A stretch of DNA of 64,000 nucleotides from Lutibacter sp. (GCF_021647475.1 NZ_JAKIUR010000011.1:1-64000), one strand, 5' to 3'; shown: positions 7,706-17,403, counted from the first letter of the stretch. Made by a program: numbers and translations. The notes: generated by a model from the sequence alone, not told the origin.

Positions 7706-9253
7706 GTGAAAACAGAATTAATAATTAGATCGAATTCCTCTGATATTGATTTCGCCTTATTAAAAGACGGTAAATTAACAGCACTTAACACAGAATCTAA
7801 CGGAAATAAATTTTCAGTAGGCGATATTTTTATTGCTAAAATAGGAAAAACACTTTCAGGTTTAAATGCATCATTTGTTAACGTAGGTTATACAAAAGAT
7901 GGTTTTTTACATTATCATGATTTAGGTGCAAAATTACTTTCGCTTAATAAATTTATAAAAGGTATTAGCACAGGTAAAATAAAAGATTACACTTTAAAAA
8001 ATTTTAAATTAGAAAACGATATTGACAAAAATGGAAGTATTGTTGATGTACTAAAATCAGGTCAAAAAACATTAGTACAAATTGTTAAAGAACCTATTTC
8101 TACCAAAGGACCGCGTTTAAGTTCAGAAATATCAATAGCGGGTAGATTTATGGTGTTAGTTCCTTTTTCAAACAGAGTTTCTGTATCACAGAAAATTATA
8201 AACATAGAAGAAAAAGAACGTCTAAAAAGATTAGTTACAAGTATTAAACCCAAAGGTTTTGGAGTTATTATTAGAACTGTTGCAGTTAACAAAAAAGTAG
8301 CAGAATTAGATAGAGATATACAAAACTCATTAGATCGTTGGATTGTAATGTGTAAAAAAATTAGATCTACTAAAGCAGATCAAACTCCTGTAAAGGTTTT
8401 AAGTGAATTAAATAGAGCTTCCTCAATTTTAAGAGATGTTTTTAATGATTCATTTACCAATATAGTGGCAAACGATGAAACTTTATTTTTAGAAATAAAG
8501 GAATATTTACAAGAAATTGCACCAAAAAAAGAAGGAATTGTTAGTTTATATAAAGCACAAGTTCCAATTTTTGAAAAATTCGGCATTGAACGTCAAATCA
8601 AAACTTCTTTTGGTAAAACAGTTTCTATGAGCAAAGGTGCTTATTTAGTTATAGAACATACTGAAGCACTTCATGTAATAGATGTAAATAGTGGAAATCG
8701 TTCCAATAAATCTTCATCACAAGAAGACACTGCTTTAGAAGTTAATTTAATTGCTGCTTCAGAAATTGCTCGCCAATTACAACTTAGAGATATGGGAGGA
8801 ATTATTGTAGTAGATTTTATTGATATGCAAACTGCGGAACACAGACAAAAATTGTTTGATTATTTAAGAGCAGAAATGGCATTCGATAAAACCAAACATA
8901 AAATATTACCGCCAAGTAAATTTGGCTTAATACAAATTACCAGACAACGAGTTAGACCTGAAATGGTAATTAAAACAACGGAACCAAACCCTAGTGGAAA
9001 TGGTGAAGTTGAAGCTCCTATTATATTAATTAATAATATTACTGCAGAGCTTGATAAGCTAGTTCATTCAAACGAGCATAAAAAGATAATATTAAATACA
9101 CATCCTTTTATTGCGGCTTATCTAAAAAAAGGGTTGCCATCTATACAACAAAAATGGTTTACCAAATATAAAAAGTGGATTAAAATTTTACCAAGAGATG
9201 CTTACCAATATTTAAAATTTGATTTTACCGATAATAATGGTAAAATAAAATAA
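7706..9253 (+). CDS. rng: Ribonuclease G/E family endoribonuclease
   Basis: This 515-aa RNase E/G catalytic core has an S1 RNA-binding domain (about residues 36-125), then RNase H-like and DNase I-like parts. The Mg-binding aspartates are Asp326 in HVIDVNSGN and Asp370 in GIIVVDFIDM. The long disordered RNase E tail is absent, so it is RNase G-like. It processes rRNA precursors and turns over mRNA. The start is a GTG, the only start that keeps the conserved MKTELIIRSN beginning. A strong terminator follows. Confidence 0.93.
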   Translation: MKTELIIRSNSSDIDFALLKDGKLTALNTESNGNKFSVGDIFIAKIGKTLSGLNASFVNVGYTKDGFLHYHDLGAKLLSLNKFIKGISTGKIKDYTLKNFKLENDIDKNGSIVDVLKSGQKTLVQIVKEPISTKGPRLSSEISIAGRFMVLVPFSNRVSVSQKIINIEEKERLKRLVTSIKPKGFGVIIRTVAVNKKVAELDRDIQNSLDRWIVMCKKIRSTKADQTPVKVLSELNRASSILRDVFNDSFTNIVANDETLFLEIKEYLQEIAPKKEGIVSLYKAQVPIFEKFGIERQIKTSFGKTVSMSKGAYLVIEHTEALHVIDVNSGNRSNKSSSQEDTALEVNLIAASEIARQLQLRDMGGIIVVDFIDMQTAEHRQKLFDYLRAEMAFDKTKHKILPPSKFGLIQITRQRVRPEMVIKTTEPNPSGNGEVEAPIILINNITAELDKLVHSNEHKKIILNTHPFIAAYLKKGLPSIQQKWFTKYKKWIKILPRDAYQYLKFDFTDNNGKIK

Positions 9254-9270
9254 GGCATACAATATCAAGT

Positions 9271-9306
9271 AAAAAGCCCTGCAAATATATATTTGCAGGG
9301 CTTTTT
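9271..9306. terminator. Strong hairpin terminator between rng and the patatin gene
   Basis: A perfect 16-bp stem (arms AAAAAGCCCTGCAAAT and ATTTGCAGGGCTTTTT, loop ATAT) flanked by A and T runs; works for both convergent genes. Confidence 0.92.
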
Positions 9307-11517
9307 TTAAAACCAATATCCAACGTTAAAATACCAGAAATTTGAGTTATTTTCTGGCGACCAAGCATAGTTTATTTCTACAGGTCCAAAAAAAGTATCT
9401 AAGCCATACCCAACCATATACCCAGATTTTGTGTTTTCAAATATTCTTCCTTTGTTAAATATATCTTTTTCAACACGTGCATAGTTTGCTGTAGCCATTA
9501 AATAATTTTTTGGTAAAAACTCATATCTTAATGTTAGTGCAGATCGCAAATAGGAATTAGCACTTAATTCTGCGAAATCATAACCATAAAAAGGTGCAAA
9601 TTTATTAATAAAGTTTTCGCCATAACCTCCTATATTAAAATTTAACACTCTATTTCTGTTTTCACCAATTGTTAAACCTGCTTCCGAAATAAAATGAGTG
9701 GTAAGTTTATTAAAAAAAGTATAGGCAACTCCTATTTTTCCTTTTAATTGGGAAAATGAAACAAAGTCTTTATTGTAGTCTGAAGATTTTAAAAACCACT
9801 TAAAATCTGTATTTAAATAAAAACCTTTTTTTTGAAAATATTTTTTATCGTAGGTGTCTATTTTAATAGACGCAATAAAATTAAAATAATTAGATTTATC
9901 AAAATATAATCTACTAGAGTTTGAAGGAATAGAATCTAACGTGCTAATAGTTTCTGTATAAACTTTAATATTTTTCTGCTCTGCACCAATTTCAAGAGCA
10001 AATTTGCGGTTAAAAACGATTTGAATATATAATTGGTTGGTAAAGTCACTATAATTTATATTAATTTTATTTACGTTGACATCGTCAAAATTAACATTGG
10101 CACTAAATTCATTAAATCGAGATCGAGCACCAATACTCCAATGAAAACCATTATCAATAAAATAATTTAAGTTATACCTTAAATTATCTCCTAAAATAAT
10201 ATCTGTAGATAGTACATCATTTTTATTTAGTAAATGCTTTGCTGTATAATTTACCAAAACTCCTGTTTTATACAAATCATCATAATGAATACCCAATTTT
10301 AAATAGCTGGAAATTTCATTTTCCTTCACTTTAAACTGTATCGTTTCTCCATCATCACCTACTAATATATTATATTGTACCGATTCAAAATTACCCGTTG
10401 CAGCAATATTATTTATACAACTTTCTAGCTTATCATAGTTTGTAGAATCTTGTCTTTTAATATTCAACTTACCAAGCATATAAGCTCTAGTATAGTTTTT
10501 ATTACCTATTATTTCAATTTTTTTAATTACAAATTTTTGTTTGAAATTATTTTTAATAAAAGGTCTTTTTTTCTTTATTTGCAGCTTTGCTATTGCTTTT
10601 AAAACAATCATTTTAGTACGAGTAGCACTATCTCCTTCTTTCATAATTTCATCAATTTTATCAAAGGAAACTACGCTGTATTTTTTTACATTAGGTTTTA
10701 TGAGTACATCTACAAATTTATCTTTTCCTTTTCCATTTTCACTAATTTGAAATCCAACAATTTGATTTAAAATTTTTATTGCTGAATCTAAATTATTTTT
10801 TTTGTCTAAACCACTTTGTGTATCTACACCAATTAGTATATCTGCTCCCATTTCTTTAACTTCTTTTGCTGGAAAATTATTTACAATTCCGCCATCTGTT
10901 AAAAGTTTTCCGTTAATATCTACTGGAGCTAATAATGTTGGAAAAGAACCACTTGCTTTCATAGCTAATGGTAAAAATCCTTTTCTTAAAACTTCTTGTT
11001 TTCCTGTTACTAAATTAGTTGCAACACATAAAAAAGGGATGGGTAATTTATTAAAGTCATTAATATTATTGACTTGTTGGGTTAATCTAGTTAATAAATT
11101 AAGTAAATTTTGCCCTCCGGATAACGCCACGGGTATTCCAACTTTTCCCTTTCTTATTGGCAATACTAAAACATATTTCTCTCCGTTTTCTTTTTCATAA
11201 AACGGTTTAGATTTACGAGGCAATTCTCTAGAAAGAATTTTCTGATAATTTATAGCGTGTAATATAGAATCTAATTGTTTGCCGTTATAACCTGCAGCAT
11301 ATAAACCTGCAACTATTGCTCCCATACTGGTACCTCCCACATAATCAATCCTAACACCTGCTTCTTCTAATACTTTAATGGCTGCAACATGGGCAAATCC
11401 TTTAGCTCCGCCTCCACTTAAAACTAAACCCACTTTTATATCTTTTCCCTTTGGTTCATTTTGAGAAAAAATAGATAAACTTGAAATAATTAAAAGTAAA
11501 ATTAACAGTTTTTTCAT
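9307..11517 (-). CDS. Patatin-like phospholipase fused to POTRA and outer-membrane barrel (PlpD/FplA-like)
   Basis: A 736-aa surface lipase-type protein: signal peptide (1-19), patatin domain (about 28-240) with oxyanion motif SGGGAKG, nucleophile Ser64 in GGTSMG and Asp208 in TDGG, a POTRA-like segment (about 325-395, FVIKKIEIIGNKNYTRAYML), then a 16-strand-type BamA/surface-antigen barrel ending in NFWYFNVGYWF. The family cleaves phospholipids at or outside the outer membrane. The start overlaps the 3' end of uvrC by 4 nt. Confidence 0.92.
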   Translation of the reverse strand: MKKLLILLLIISSLSIFSQNEPKGKDIKVGLVLSGGGAKGFAHVAAIKVLEEAGVRIDYVGGTSMGAIVAGLYAAGYNGKQLDSILHAINYQKILSRELPRKSKPFYEKENGEKYVLVLPIRKGKVGIPVALSGGQNLLNLLTRLTQQVNNINDFNKLPIPFLCVATNLVTGKQEVLRKGFLPLAMKASGSFPTLLAPVDINGKLLTDGGIVNNFPAKEVKEMGADILIGVDTQSGLDKKNNLDSAIKILNQIVGFQISENGKGKDKFVDVLIKPNVKKYSVVSFDKIDEIMKEGDSATRTKMIVLKAIAKLQIKKKRPFIKNNFKQKFVIKKIEIIGNKNYTRAYMLGKLNIKRQDSTNYDKLESCINNIAATGNFESVQYNILVGDDGETIQFKVKENEISSYLKLGIHYDDLYKTGVLVNYTAKHLLNKNDVLSTDIILGDNLRYNLNYFIDNGFHWSIGARSRFNEFSANVNFDDVNVNKININYSDFTNQLYIQIVFNRKFALEIGAEQKNIKVYTETISTLDSIPSNSSRLYFDKSNYFNFIASIKIDTYDKKYFQKKGFYLNTDFKWFLKSSDYNKDFVSFSQLKGKIGVAYTFFNKLTTHFISEAGLTIGENRNRVLNFNIGGYGENFINKFAPFYGYDFAELSANSYLRSALTLRYEFLPKNYLMATANYARVEKDIFNKGRIFENTKSGYMVGYGLDTFFGPVEINYAWSPENNSNFWYFNVGYWF

Positions 11518-13304
11518 GTATCTTTTTTTTGATAATGTTCTTTTATTTTTTTAGCACGATTTTTACCTACCACTTTTTCAATTTCATCAAACGATGCTAA
11601 TTTAATTCTTTTTACTGATTTAAAATGCTTCATTAAAGATACAATTGTTTGCTTACCAATCCCAGAAATTTGATCTAATTCATTGGTTAGTGCTGCTTTA
11701 CTGCGTTTATTTCTATGATGCGTAATTCCAAACCGATGTGCTTCATCTCTCAGTCGCTGAATTATTTTTAAACTTTCAGAAGTTTTATCCAAATACAAAG
11801 GAATGGAATCATTCGGATAATAGATTTCTTCCAATCGTTTTGCAATCCCTATAATGGCAATTTTATGCCGCAATCCTAAAACGTCTAAACTTTTTACTGC
11901 GGAAGACAATTGCCCTTTTCCACCATCAATAACTATAAGTTGTGGCAAAGGTTCATCTTCTTCTTTTAATCGTTTATAGCGTCTAAAAACGACTTCTTCC
12001 ATAGAAGCAAAATCGTCTGGTCCAACTACCGTTTTTATATTAAAATGACGATAATCCTTTTTACTAGGTTTTCCATTTTTGAAAACTACACAAGCGGCAA
12101 CCGGATTGGTTCCTTGAATATTTGAGTTGTCAAAACATTCAATATGGCGTGGCTCACTTGACAGTCGTAAATCTTTTTTCATTTGAGCCATAATCCGATT
12201 TACATGCCTGTCTGGATCCACAATATTTATTTGTTTAAATCGTTCTTGGCGGTAATATTTTGCGTTTCTAATACTTAATTCTACAATCCGTTTTTTATCG
12301 CCTAATTTTGGAATGGTTACTTTCAAATTTTCTCCTAAATCTACTTTAAACGGAACATAAATTTCTTTAGATTGTGAATTAAATCGTGTTCTAATTTCAA
12401 CAATAAAAAGCTCTAATAATTTTTTATCTGTTTCGTTTAATTTCTTTTTAATTTCAGTGGTATGCGATTGTATAATTGAACCATTTACAATTTTAAAAAA
12501 ATTGGCATAGGCAAAAGTTTCATCCGAAATAAGCGAAAAAACATCAACATTAGTAATGGTTGGATTTACAACGGTAGATTTTGCTTGGTAATTGGCTAAT
12601 AAATCAATTTTTTCTTTAATTTTTTGAGCTTCCTCAAACTCCATATTATCAGCAAATTGATGCATCAAATTTTTAAATAATAATAAAGATTGTTTAATAT
12701 TTCCTTTAATAATATTGCGAATAGCATCAATATCTTTTTTATAATCTTCTTCTTTTTGGAGTCCTTCGCAACCACCTTTACAGTTTCCAATATGATAATC
12801 TAAACAGACTTTATATTTACCTGATTCAATGTTTTTTACGCTTAAATCGTAATTGCAAGTTCGTAATTGAAATAACTCTTTAATTAGGTCCAACAAAGCT
12901 CTGGCAGTTCTAACTGAAGTATATGGTCCAAAATATTCTGAGCCGTCTTTAATAACATTTCTGGTTAAAAATATACGTGGAAATCGTTCTTTTTTAATAC
13001 AAATCCAAGGATAAGTTTTATCATCTTTAAGTAAAACATTATAACGTGGTTTGTACTTTTTAATTAAATTATTTTCTAATAAAAGTGCATCAGTTTCAGA
13101 GTTAACAACAATGTGTTTTATAGAAACTATTTTTTTTACAAGCACTCTTGTTTTACCGTTTTCATGAGTTTTAGTAAAATAAGAAGACACTCTTTTTTTT
13201 AAGTTTTTTGCTTTTCCTACATATAAAATTACCTCATCTTTATCAAAATATTGATAAACACCTGGTTGATTTGGAAGTGTTTGTATTTGAAGTTTTAGTT
13301 CCAA
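11514..13304 (-). CDS. uvrC: Excinuclease ABC subunit C
   Basis: A 596-aa nucleotide-excision-repair nuclease. It has the GIY-YIG domain near the start (GVYQYFDKDEVILYVGKAKNLKKRVSSYF), a Cys-containing segment (CNYDL ... CKGGCEG), the UVR domain (about 205-240), the RNase H-like C-terminal nuclease (IECFDNSNIQG, VIDGGKGQL) and a terminal helix-hairpin-helix (ISGIGKQTIVSLMKHF). Length is normal. It is transcribed with the downstream patatin gene by a 4-nt overlap. Confidence 0.95.
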   Translation of the reverse strand: MELKLQIQTLPNQPGVYQYFDKDEVILYVGKAKNLKKRVSSYFTKTHENGKTRVLVKKIVSIKHIVVNSETDALLLENNLIKKYKPRYNVLLKDDKTYPWICIKKERFPRIFLTRNVIKDGSEYFGPYTSVRTARALLDLIKELFQLRTCNYDLSVKNIESGKYKVCLDYHIGNCKGGCEGLQKEEDYKKDIDAIRNIIKGNIKQSLLLFKNLMHQFADNMEFEEAQKIKEKIDLLANYQAKSTVVNPTITNVDVFSLISDETFAYANFFKIVNGSIIQSHTTEIKKKLNETDKKLLELFIVEIRTRFNSQSKEIYVPFKVDLGENLKVTIPKLGDKKRIVELSIRNAKYYRQERFKQINIVDPDRHVNRIMAQMKKDLRLSSEPRHIECFDNSNIQGTNPVAACVVFKNGKPSKKDYRHFNIKTVVGPDDFASMEEVVFRRYKRLKEEDEPLPQLIVIDGGKGQLSSAVKSLDVLGLRHKIAIIGIAKRLEEIYYPNDSIPLYLDKTSESLKIIQRLRDEAHRFGITHHRNKRSKAALTNELDQISGIGKQTIVSLMKHFKSVKRIKLASFDEIEKVVGKNRAKKIKEHYQKKDT

Positions 13305-13390
13305 TTAACGGTTTTATTTAAAAATTAAAAGTACTGTTTATTTTATTATGAACAAGCGAAATAATAATTACAATTTTAATCTTAAATGCT

Positions 13391-13416
13391 ATATTTTTAG
13401 ATTAATCTAAAAATAT
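13391..13416. promoter_or_regulatory. 26-bp perfect palindrome, probable DtxR-family operator
   Basis: The core TTTTTAGATTAATCTAAAAA (13394-13413) extends three more complementary bases on each side. It lies 30 bp upstream of the DtxR-type gene, just upstream of the -7 box. The TTAGA...TCTAA half-sites recur in front of the second feo operon at 50748-50762. Confidence 0.7.
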
Positions 13417-13419
13417 TAA

Positions 13420-13433
13420 TTAGATTTGCCTAA
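13420..13433 (+). promoter_or_regulatory. -7 box overlapped by a DtxR/IdeR-like site
   Basis: TTAGATTTGCCTAA matches 12 of 14 positions of the DtxR/IdeR core TTAGGTTAGCCTAA as I know it. It contains TAGATTTG (13421-13428), which fits the TAnnTTTG -7 consensus. A regulator bound here would block its own promoter. Confidence 0.6.
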
Positions 13434-13445
13434 ATATTTAGTTTG

Positions 13446-14099
13446 ATGAATTCATTTACAGAAGAAAATTATTTAAAAGCAATTTATAAATTTAGCTTAA
13501 CTCATAAAAAAGGTGCTTCTACCAATTCAATTGCTAAAGCGTTAAATACAAAAGCTTCTTCTGTAACGGATATGCTTAAAAAATTAGCACTTAAAAATCT
13601 TATAAATTATAAAAAATATTACGGTGTTACTTTAACTTCTAAAGGAAAACAAATTGCACTTTCAATTATTAGAAATCATAGGTTATGGGAAGTATTTCTA
13701 GTAGATAAATTAAATTTTAATTGGGATGAAGTGCATGAGTTAGCGGAAGAGTTAGAACATATTAAATCTGAAAAACTAATTACCAATTTAGATGCTTTTT
13801 TAAATTTTCCAACACTAGACCCACACGGAGATCCTATTCCTACTAAAAACGGAAAAATAAAAAATATAAAAATGATTGATTTATCTCAATTTAAAATTAA
13901 CCAAGAAGGTGTTTTTATTCATGTTAAAGATTCATCTGATAAATTTCTAAAGTATTTAAGTAAAAATAATTTAGAAATAGGTGTAAAAATTAAGGTTATT
14001 GAAATGGAATCTTTTGATAATTCATTTAAAATAGCTTACAATAATCAACAGTTAATTATTTCAGAAAATGTAGCTAAAAACTTATATATAAAAAACTAA
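13446..14099 (+). CDS. DtxR-family metal-dependent transcriptional regulator
   Basis: This 217-aa cytoplasmic repressor has a winged helix (residues 1-65, SFTEENYLKAIYKFS ... VTDMLKKLALKNLI), the DtxR metal-binding and dimerisation domain (NHRLWEVFLVDKL, EVHELAEELEHI, DPHGDPIPTKNG), and a C-terminal FeoA/SH3-like domain. The motif set suits an iron- or manganese-responsive repressor. The ATG at 13446 is preferred to the TTG just before it. Its last base is the first base of the next gene's ATG, and feo genes follow, so it probably controls iron uptake and itself. Confidence 0.9.
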   Translation: MNSFTEENYLKAIYKFSLTHKKGASTNSIAKALNTKASSVTDMLKKLALKNLINYKKYYGVTLTSKGKQIALSIIRNHRLWEVFLVDKLNFNWDEVHELAEELEHIKSEKLITNLDAFLNFPTLDPHGDPIPTKNGKIKNIKMIDLSQFKINQEGVFIHVKDSSDKFLKYLSKNNLEIGVKIKVIEMESFDNSFKIAYNNQQLIISENVAKNLYIKN

Positions 14100-15121
14100 T
14101 GGTTACTTATAATCCACTTAACGCATTATTAATTTTTCTGATAATTATAGTATTGGTATACTTGTTATTTAGACCAAAAAAAGGTTGGTTTTGGATTGTT
14201 AAAAACAATTATAATACTAATGAAAAAACAGTTGTTGAAGATATTTTAAAATTACTTTATCATTCTGAAAATGATGGGGAAATAGTTACAAAAAGTGAGC
14301 TTACCTCTAAATTAAATTTTAAAACAAACCTTATTCAAAATAGTATTGAAAAAATGATTTCTAACCACTTCATTGAGGTTGAAAATGAAAAAATAAAATT
14401 AACTAATAATGGAAGAGCATATGCTTTACGAATTATTAGAGTACATCGGTTATGGGAAAAATTTTTAGCGGAAAAAACTGGTTATGATAAATTAGAATGG
14501 CACGAAAGAGCAGAACAAAAAGAACACCAGTTAAATACAGAGGAAGCTAATTTATTAGCGGCTCAATTAGGTGAACCTAAATTTGATCCACACGGAGATC
14601 CAATTCCTTCACAATCAGGGAAAATGGCAATACTTAATGGCGTTCCTTTATCAAGTTTACCCATTTACACTATAGGTAAAATTGTTCATATTGAAGATGA
14701 ACCTGAAGTAGCTTACAAACAAATTTTAGCTGAAAATATTCATATTGGATCTCATATTAAAGTATTGGAAAATAATGCTACTCGTGTTACTTTTTATGCA
14801 GAAGGTGAAGAGTTTAAATTATCGCCAAAAGTAGCCGAAAATTTAACTATTGACGTAATTGAAAAACACCATTTAGATGAAAACAAATTAGTTAGACTTA
14901 CCAATTTAAAAGAACAGGAAACAGCAACTATAATTGGGCTTTCAAAAGAAAGTAGAGGTGAAAGCAGAAGAAGATTATTGGATTTAGGTTTTGTAAAAGG
15001 AGCAAAAATAAGTATTGATTTGATAAACCCATTAAAAGAACCTACCGCCTATTTAATAAAAGAAACTTCTATTGCACTGCGTAACAACCAAGCATCTAAC
15101 ATTTTAATTAAAAAAGACTAA
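14099..15121 (+). CDS. Membrane-anchored DtxR-like protein fused to FeoA
   Basis: A 340-aa protein. One transmembrane helix (about 9-24, ALLIFLIIIVLVYLLF) precedes a winged helix (about 42-115), the DtxR metal-binding/dimer region (IIRVHRLWEKFLAEKTG, HERAEQKEHQL, DPHGDPIPSQSG), one SH3-like segment, and a canonical FeoA domain (about 263-338, TNLKEQETATIIGLSKE ... RRLLDLGFVKGA). It directly precedes feoB with a 3-bp gap, so it likely supplies FeoA function. Whether the tethered HTH still binds DNA is unknown. Confidence 0.85.
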   Translation: MVTYNPLNALLIFLIIIVLVYLLFRPKKGWFWIVKNNYNTNEKTVVEDILKLLYHSENDGEIVTKSELTSKLNFKTNLIQNSIEKMISNHFIEVENEKIKLTNNGRAYALRIIRVHRLWEKFLAEKTGYDKLEWHERAEQKEHQLNTEEANLLAAQLGEPKFDPHGDPIPSQSGKMAILNGVPLSSLPIYTIGKIVHIEDEPEVAYKQILAENIHIGSHIKVLENNATRVTFYAEGEEFKLSPKVAENLTIDVIEKHHLDENKLVRLTNLKEQETATIIGLSKESRGESRRRLLDLGFVKGAKISIDLINPLKEPTAYLIKETSIALRNNQASNILIKKD

Positions 15122-15124
15122 AAA

Positions 15125-15889
15125 ATGGATACTAAAGTTAAAAGCGTATGTGAAACTTGCCCCCAATTTAATGCTAGCGGATTAAAAAAGTTAGGAGTAA
15201 ATACCAATAATTTTGATTTTGTTGTGGCGTTAGCCGGAAATCCAAATACAGGAAAAAGCACCGTTTTTAATGCTTTAACGGGTTTAAAACAACATACTGG
15301 AAATTGGCCTGGAAAAACGGTAACCAGAGCTGAAGGTGGTTTTGAATATGACCATCAAAAATTTAAATTAGTAGATTTACCAGGAACCTATTCTTTATTA
15401 TCTACTTCTGAAGATGAAGAAGTTGCCCGTAATTTTATTCTTTTTGGAAAACCAACAGTTACAATTATTGTAGTTGACGCAAGTAGGTTAGAACGAAATC
15501 TAAATTTAGTTTTACAAATATTAGAAATAACAGAAAACGCTGTTTTGTGTTTAAATTTAATGGATGAAGCAAAACGAAATCATATCGAAATAAATACAAG
15601 AGCTTTGGCTCGCGACCTAGGAATTCCAGTAGTTCCAACTAGTGCTCGTTTTAAAAAAGGAATTCCTGAATTAATTCAAACTATTAGCGAAATTGCAAAT
15701 AATAAAATTAAATGTAAACCACACCGAATTAAAAATATTCCAAAAAACATTGAAAAAGCTGTTACAAAATTGAGCTTAGAAATTGAAAAAGAATATCCAA
15801 ATATTCCAAATAGTAGATGGATAGCTTTTAGATTATTAGAAGGAGACACTCAAATAATAAACGCACTTAAAACAGGTGAATTTGTTTAG
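15125..15889 (+). CDS. feoB: FeoB N-terminal G domain (split feoB)
   Basis: This 254-aa part holds the GTPase domain of the ferrous iron transporter: G1 GNPNTGKST (38-46), G3 DLPGTYS (84-90), G4 NLMD (144-147), then the helical GDI-like spacer. It begins with a Cys motif (SVCETCPQF). Translation stops at TAG 15887-15889. The membrane part resumes in the same frame, GAT AAA ACT ATG, three codons later. The break is a single in-frame stop between spacer and membrane domain rather than a frameshift. It may be a natural two-gene arrangement, a recent nonsense mutation, or a read error. Confidence 0.88.
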   Translation: MDTKVKSVCETCPQFNASGLKKLGVNTNNFDFVVALAGNPNTGKSTVFNALTGLKQHTGNWPGKTVTRAEGGFEYDHQKFKLVDLPGTYSLLSTSEDEEVARNFILFGKPTVTIIVVDASRLERNLNLVLQILEITENAVLCLNLMDEAKRNHIEINTRALARDLGIPVVPTSARFKKGIPELIQTISEIANNKIKCKPHRIKNIPKNIEKAVTKLSLEIEKEYPNIPNSRWIAFRLLEGDTQIINALKTGEFV

Positions 15890-15898
15890 GATAAAACT

Positions 15899-17314
15899 AT
15901 GAGAAATAATAATATAGAACATATTTTAAAACTTTCTAAAGAGCTTCGCTGGGAAATTGGCGATGATTTTCACGATAGTTTAGCCGAAGGAATTTATGCC
16001 GATGCTGCCGATTTGGTTAGTAATTCCGTAACCAAAGATAATTCAAAATCTAAACTTAGACTCGATACTAAAATTGACAAAATAGTAACTAGTAAAACTT
16101 GGGGATTTCCTATTATGTTCCTTATTTTAGCTGTTGTTCTTTGGTTAACCATTATAGGCTCTAATTATCCATCATCACTTTTAGCACAAGTATTATTGAA
16201 TGATTTTCATCCATTATTAAAAACTTTTGCCTCTAATATTGGAATGCCTTGGTGGTTAAGTGGCTTTTTAATTGATGGTATTTATTTAGCTGTTGCCTGG
16301 GTTATTGCTGTAATGTTACCACCAATGGCCATCTTTTTCCCGCTGTTTACACTATTAGAAGATTTTGGGTATTTGCCAAGAGTTGCTTTTAATTTAGACT
16401 CGTTATTTAAAAAAGCTGGTGCTCACGGTAAACAAGCTTTAACTATGAGTATGGGATTTGGTTGCAACGCTGCCGGAGTTATTGCTACACGAATTATTGA
16501 TAGTCCAAGAGAACGTTTAATTGCAATAATTACTAACAACTTTTCATTGTGTAATGGTCGGTGGCCAACTCAAATAGTAATTGCAACTATTTTTATTGGA
16601 GCAGCTGTTCCTAGCTCATTTTCAGGATTGGCTTCTTTAACTGCTGTAATTGGCATTGCCATATTAGGAATATTTTTTATGTTTTTTTCATCTTGGGCAT
16701 TATCAAAAACAGTTTTAAAAGGTGAGGTTTCTACTTTTAATTTAGAATTACCTCCATATCGCCCACCAAGATTTTGGCAAACCATATATACTTCAATAAT
16801 TGATAGAACTTTAATTGTTTTATGGAGAGCTGTTGTTTTTGCCGCTCCAGCAGGAGCTGTAATTTGGTTAGTTTCAAATATTTATATTGGTAATGAAAGT
16901 GTTGCCGCTTGGATTATAAATTCATTAGATGGATTTGGATTTTTATTAGGGTTAAATGGCGTTATTTTGTTGGCTTATATCGTTGCAATTCCAGCCAATG
17001 AAATTGTAATACCAACCATATTAATGTTAACGGTTTTAGTTACTGGAATTTCAGGAGGACATGGAGCTGGCGTTATGTTTGAACTAAATTCTGCTAATGC
17101 TACAGGTGTTATATTAAAAGCAGGAGGTTGGACTTTATTAACCGCAGTTAATTTAATGTTATTCAGCTTGTTACACAATCCTTGTAGTACTACAATTTAC
17201 ACTATTTACAAGGAAACAAAAAGTCTAAAATGGACTACAGTTGCTACTGTTTTTCCTATTATTTTAGGATTTATAGTAACTTTTTTAGTAGCTCAAATAT
17301 GGCGTATATTTTAA
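15899..17314 (+). CDS. feoB: FeoB membrane domain (split feoB)
   Basis: This 471-aa part contains the end of the cytosolic linker (HILKLSKELRWEIGDDFHDSLAEGIYADAA) and the FeoB permease core with two Gate motifs (PLFTLLEDFGYLPRVAF ... SMGFGCNAAGVIATRI, and IVIPTILML). The first Gate-region Cys is kept (FGCNAAG), and the second reads NNFSLCNGRWPTQ. It would translocate ferrous iron. It starts at an ATG 10 nt after the G-domain stop, in the same frame, so reinitiation or coupling is plausible. Confidence 0.88.
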   Translation: MRNNNIEHILKLSKELRWEIGDDFHDSLAEGIYADAADLVSNSVTKDNSKSKLRLDTKIDKIVTSKTWGFPIMFLILAVVLWLTIIGSNYPSSLLAQVLLNDFHPLLKTFASNIGMPWWLSGFLIDGIYLAVAWVIAVMLPPMAIFFPLFTLLEDFGYLPRVAFNLDSLFKKAGAHGKQALTMSMGFGCNAAGVIATRIIDSPRERLIAIITNNFSLCNGRWPTQIVIATIFIGAAVPSSFSGLASLTAVIGIAILGIFFMFFSSWALSKTVLKGEVSTFNLELPPYRPPRFWQTIYTSIIDRTLIVLWRAVVFAAPAGAVIWLVSNIYIGNESVAAWIINSLDGFGFLLGLNGVILLAYIVAIPANEIVIPTILMLTVLVTGISGGHGAGVMFELNSANATGVILKAGGWTLLTAVNLMLFSLLHNPCSTTIYTIYKETKSLKWTTVATVFPIILGFIVTFLVAQIWRIF

Positions 17315-17403
17315 ATTTACGTTATCATTCCATTTAGTACAATCAAATATTTTTGTTTAGCATTGTTTGATATTGATTTTATTATTTTCCGTATTAATTA
17401 ACT

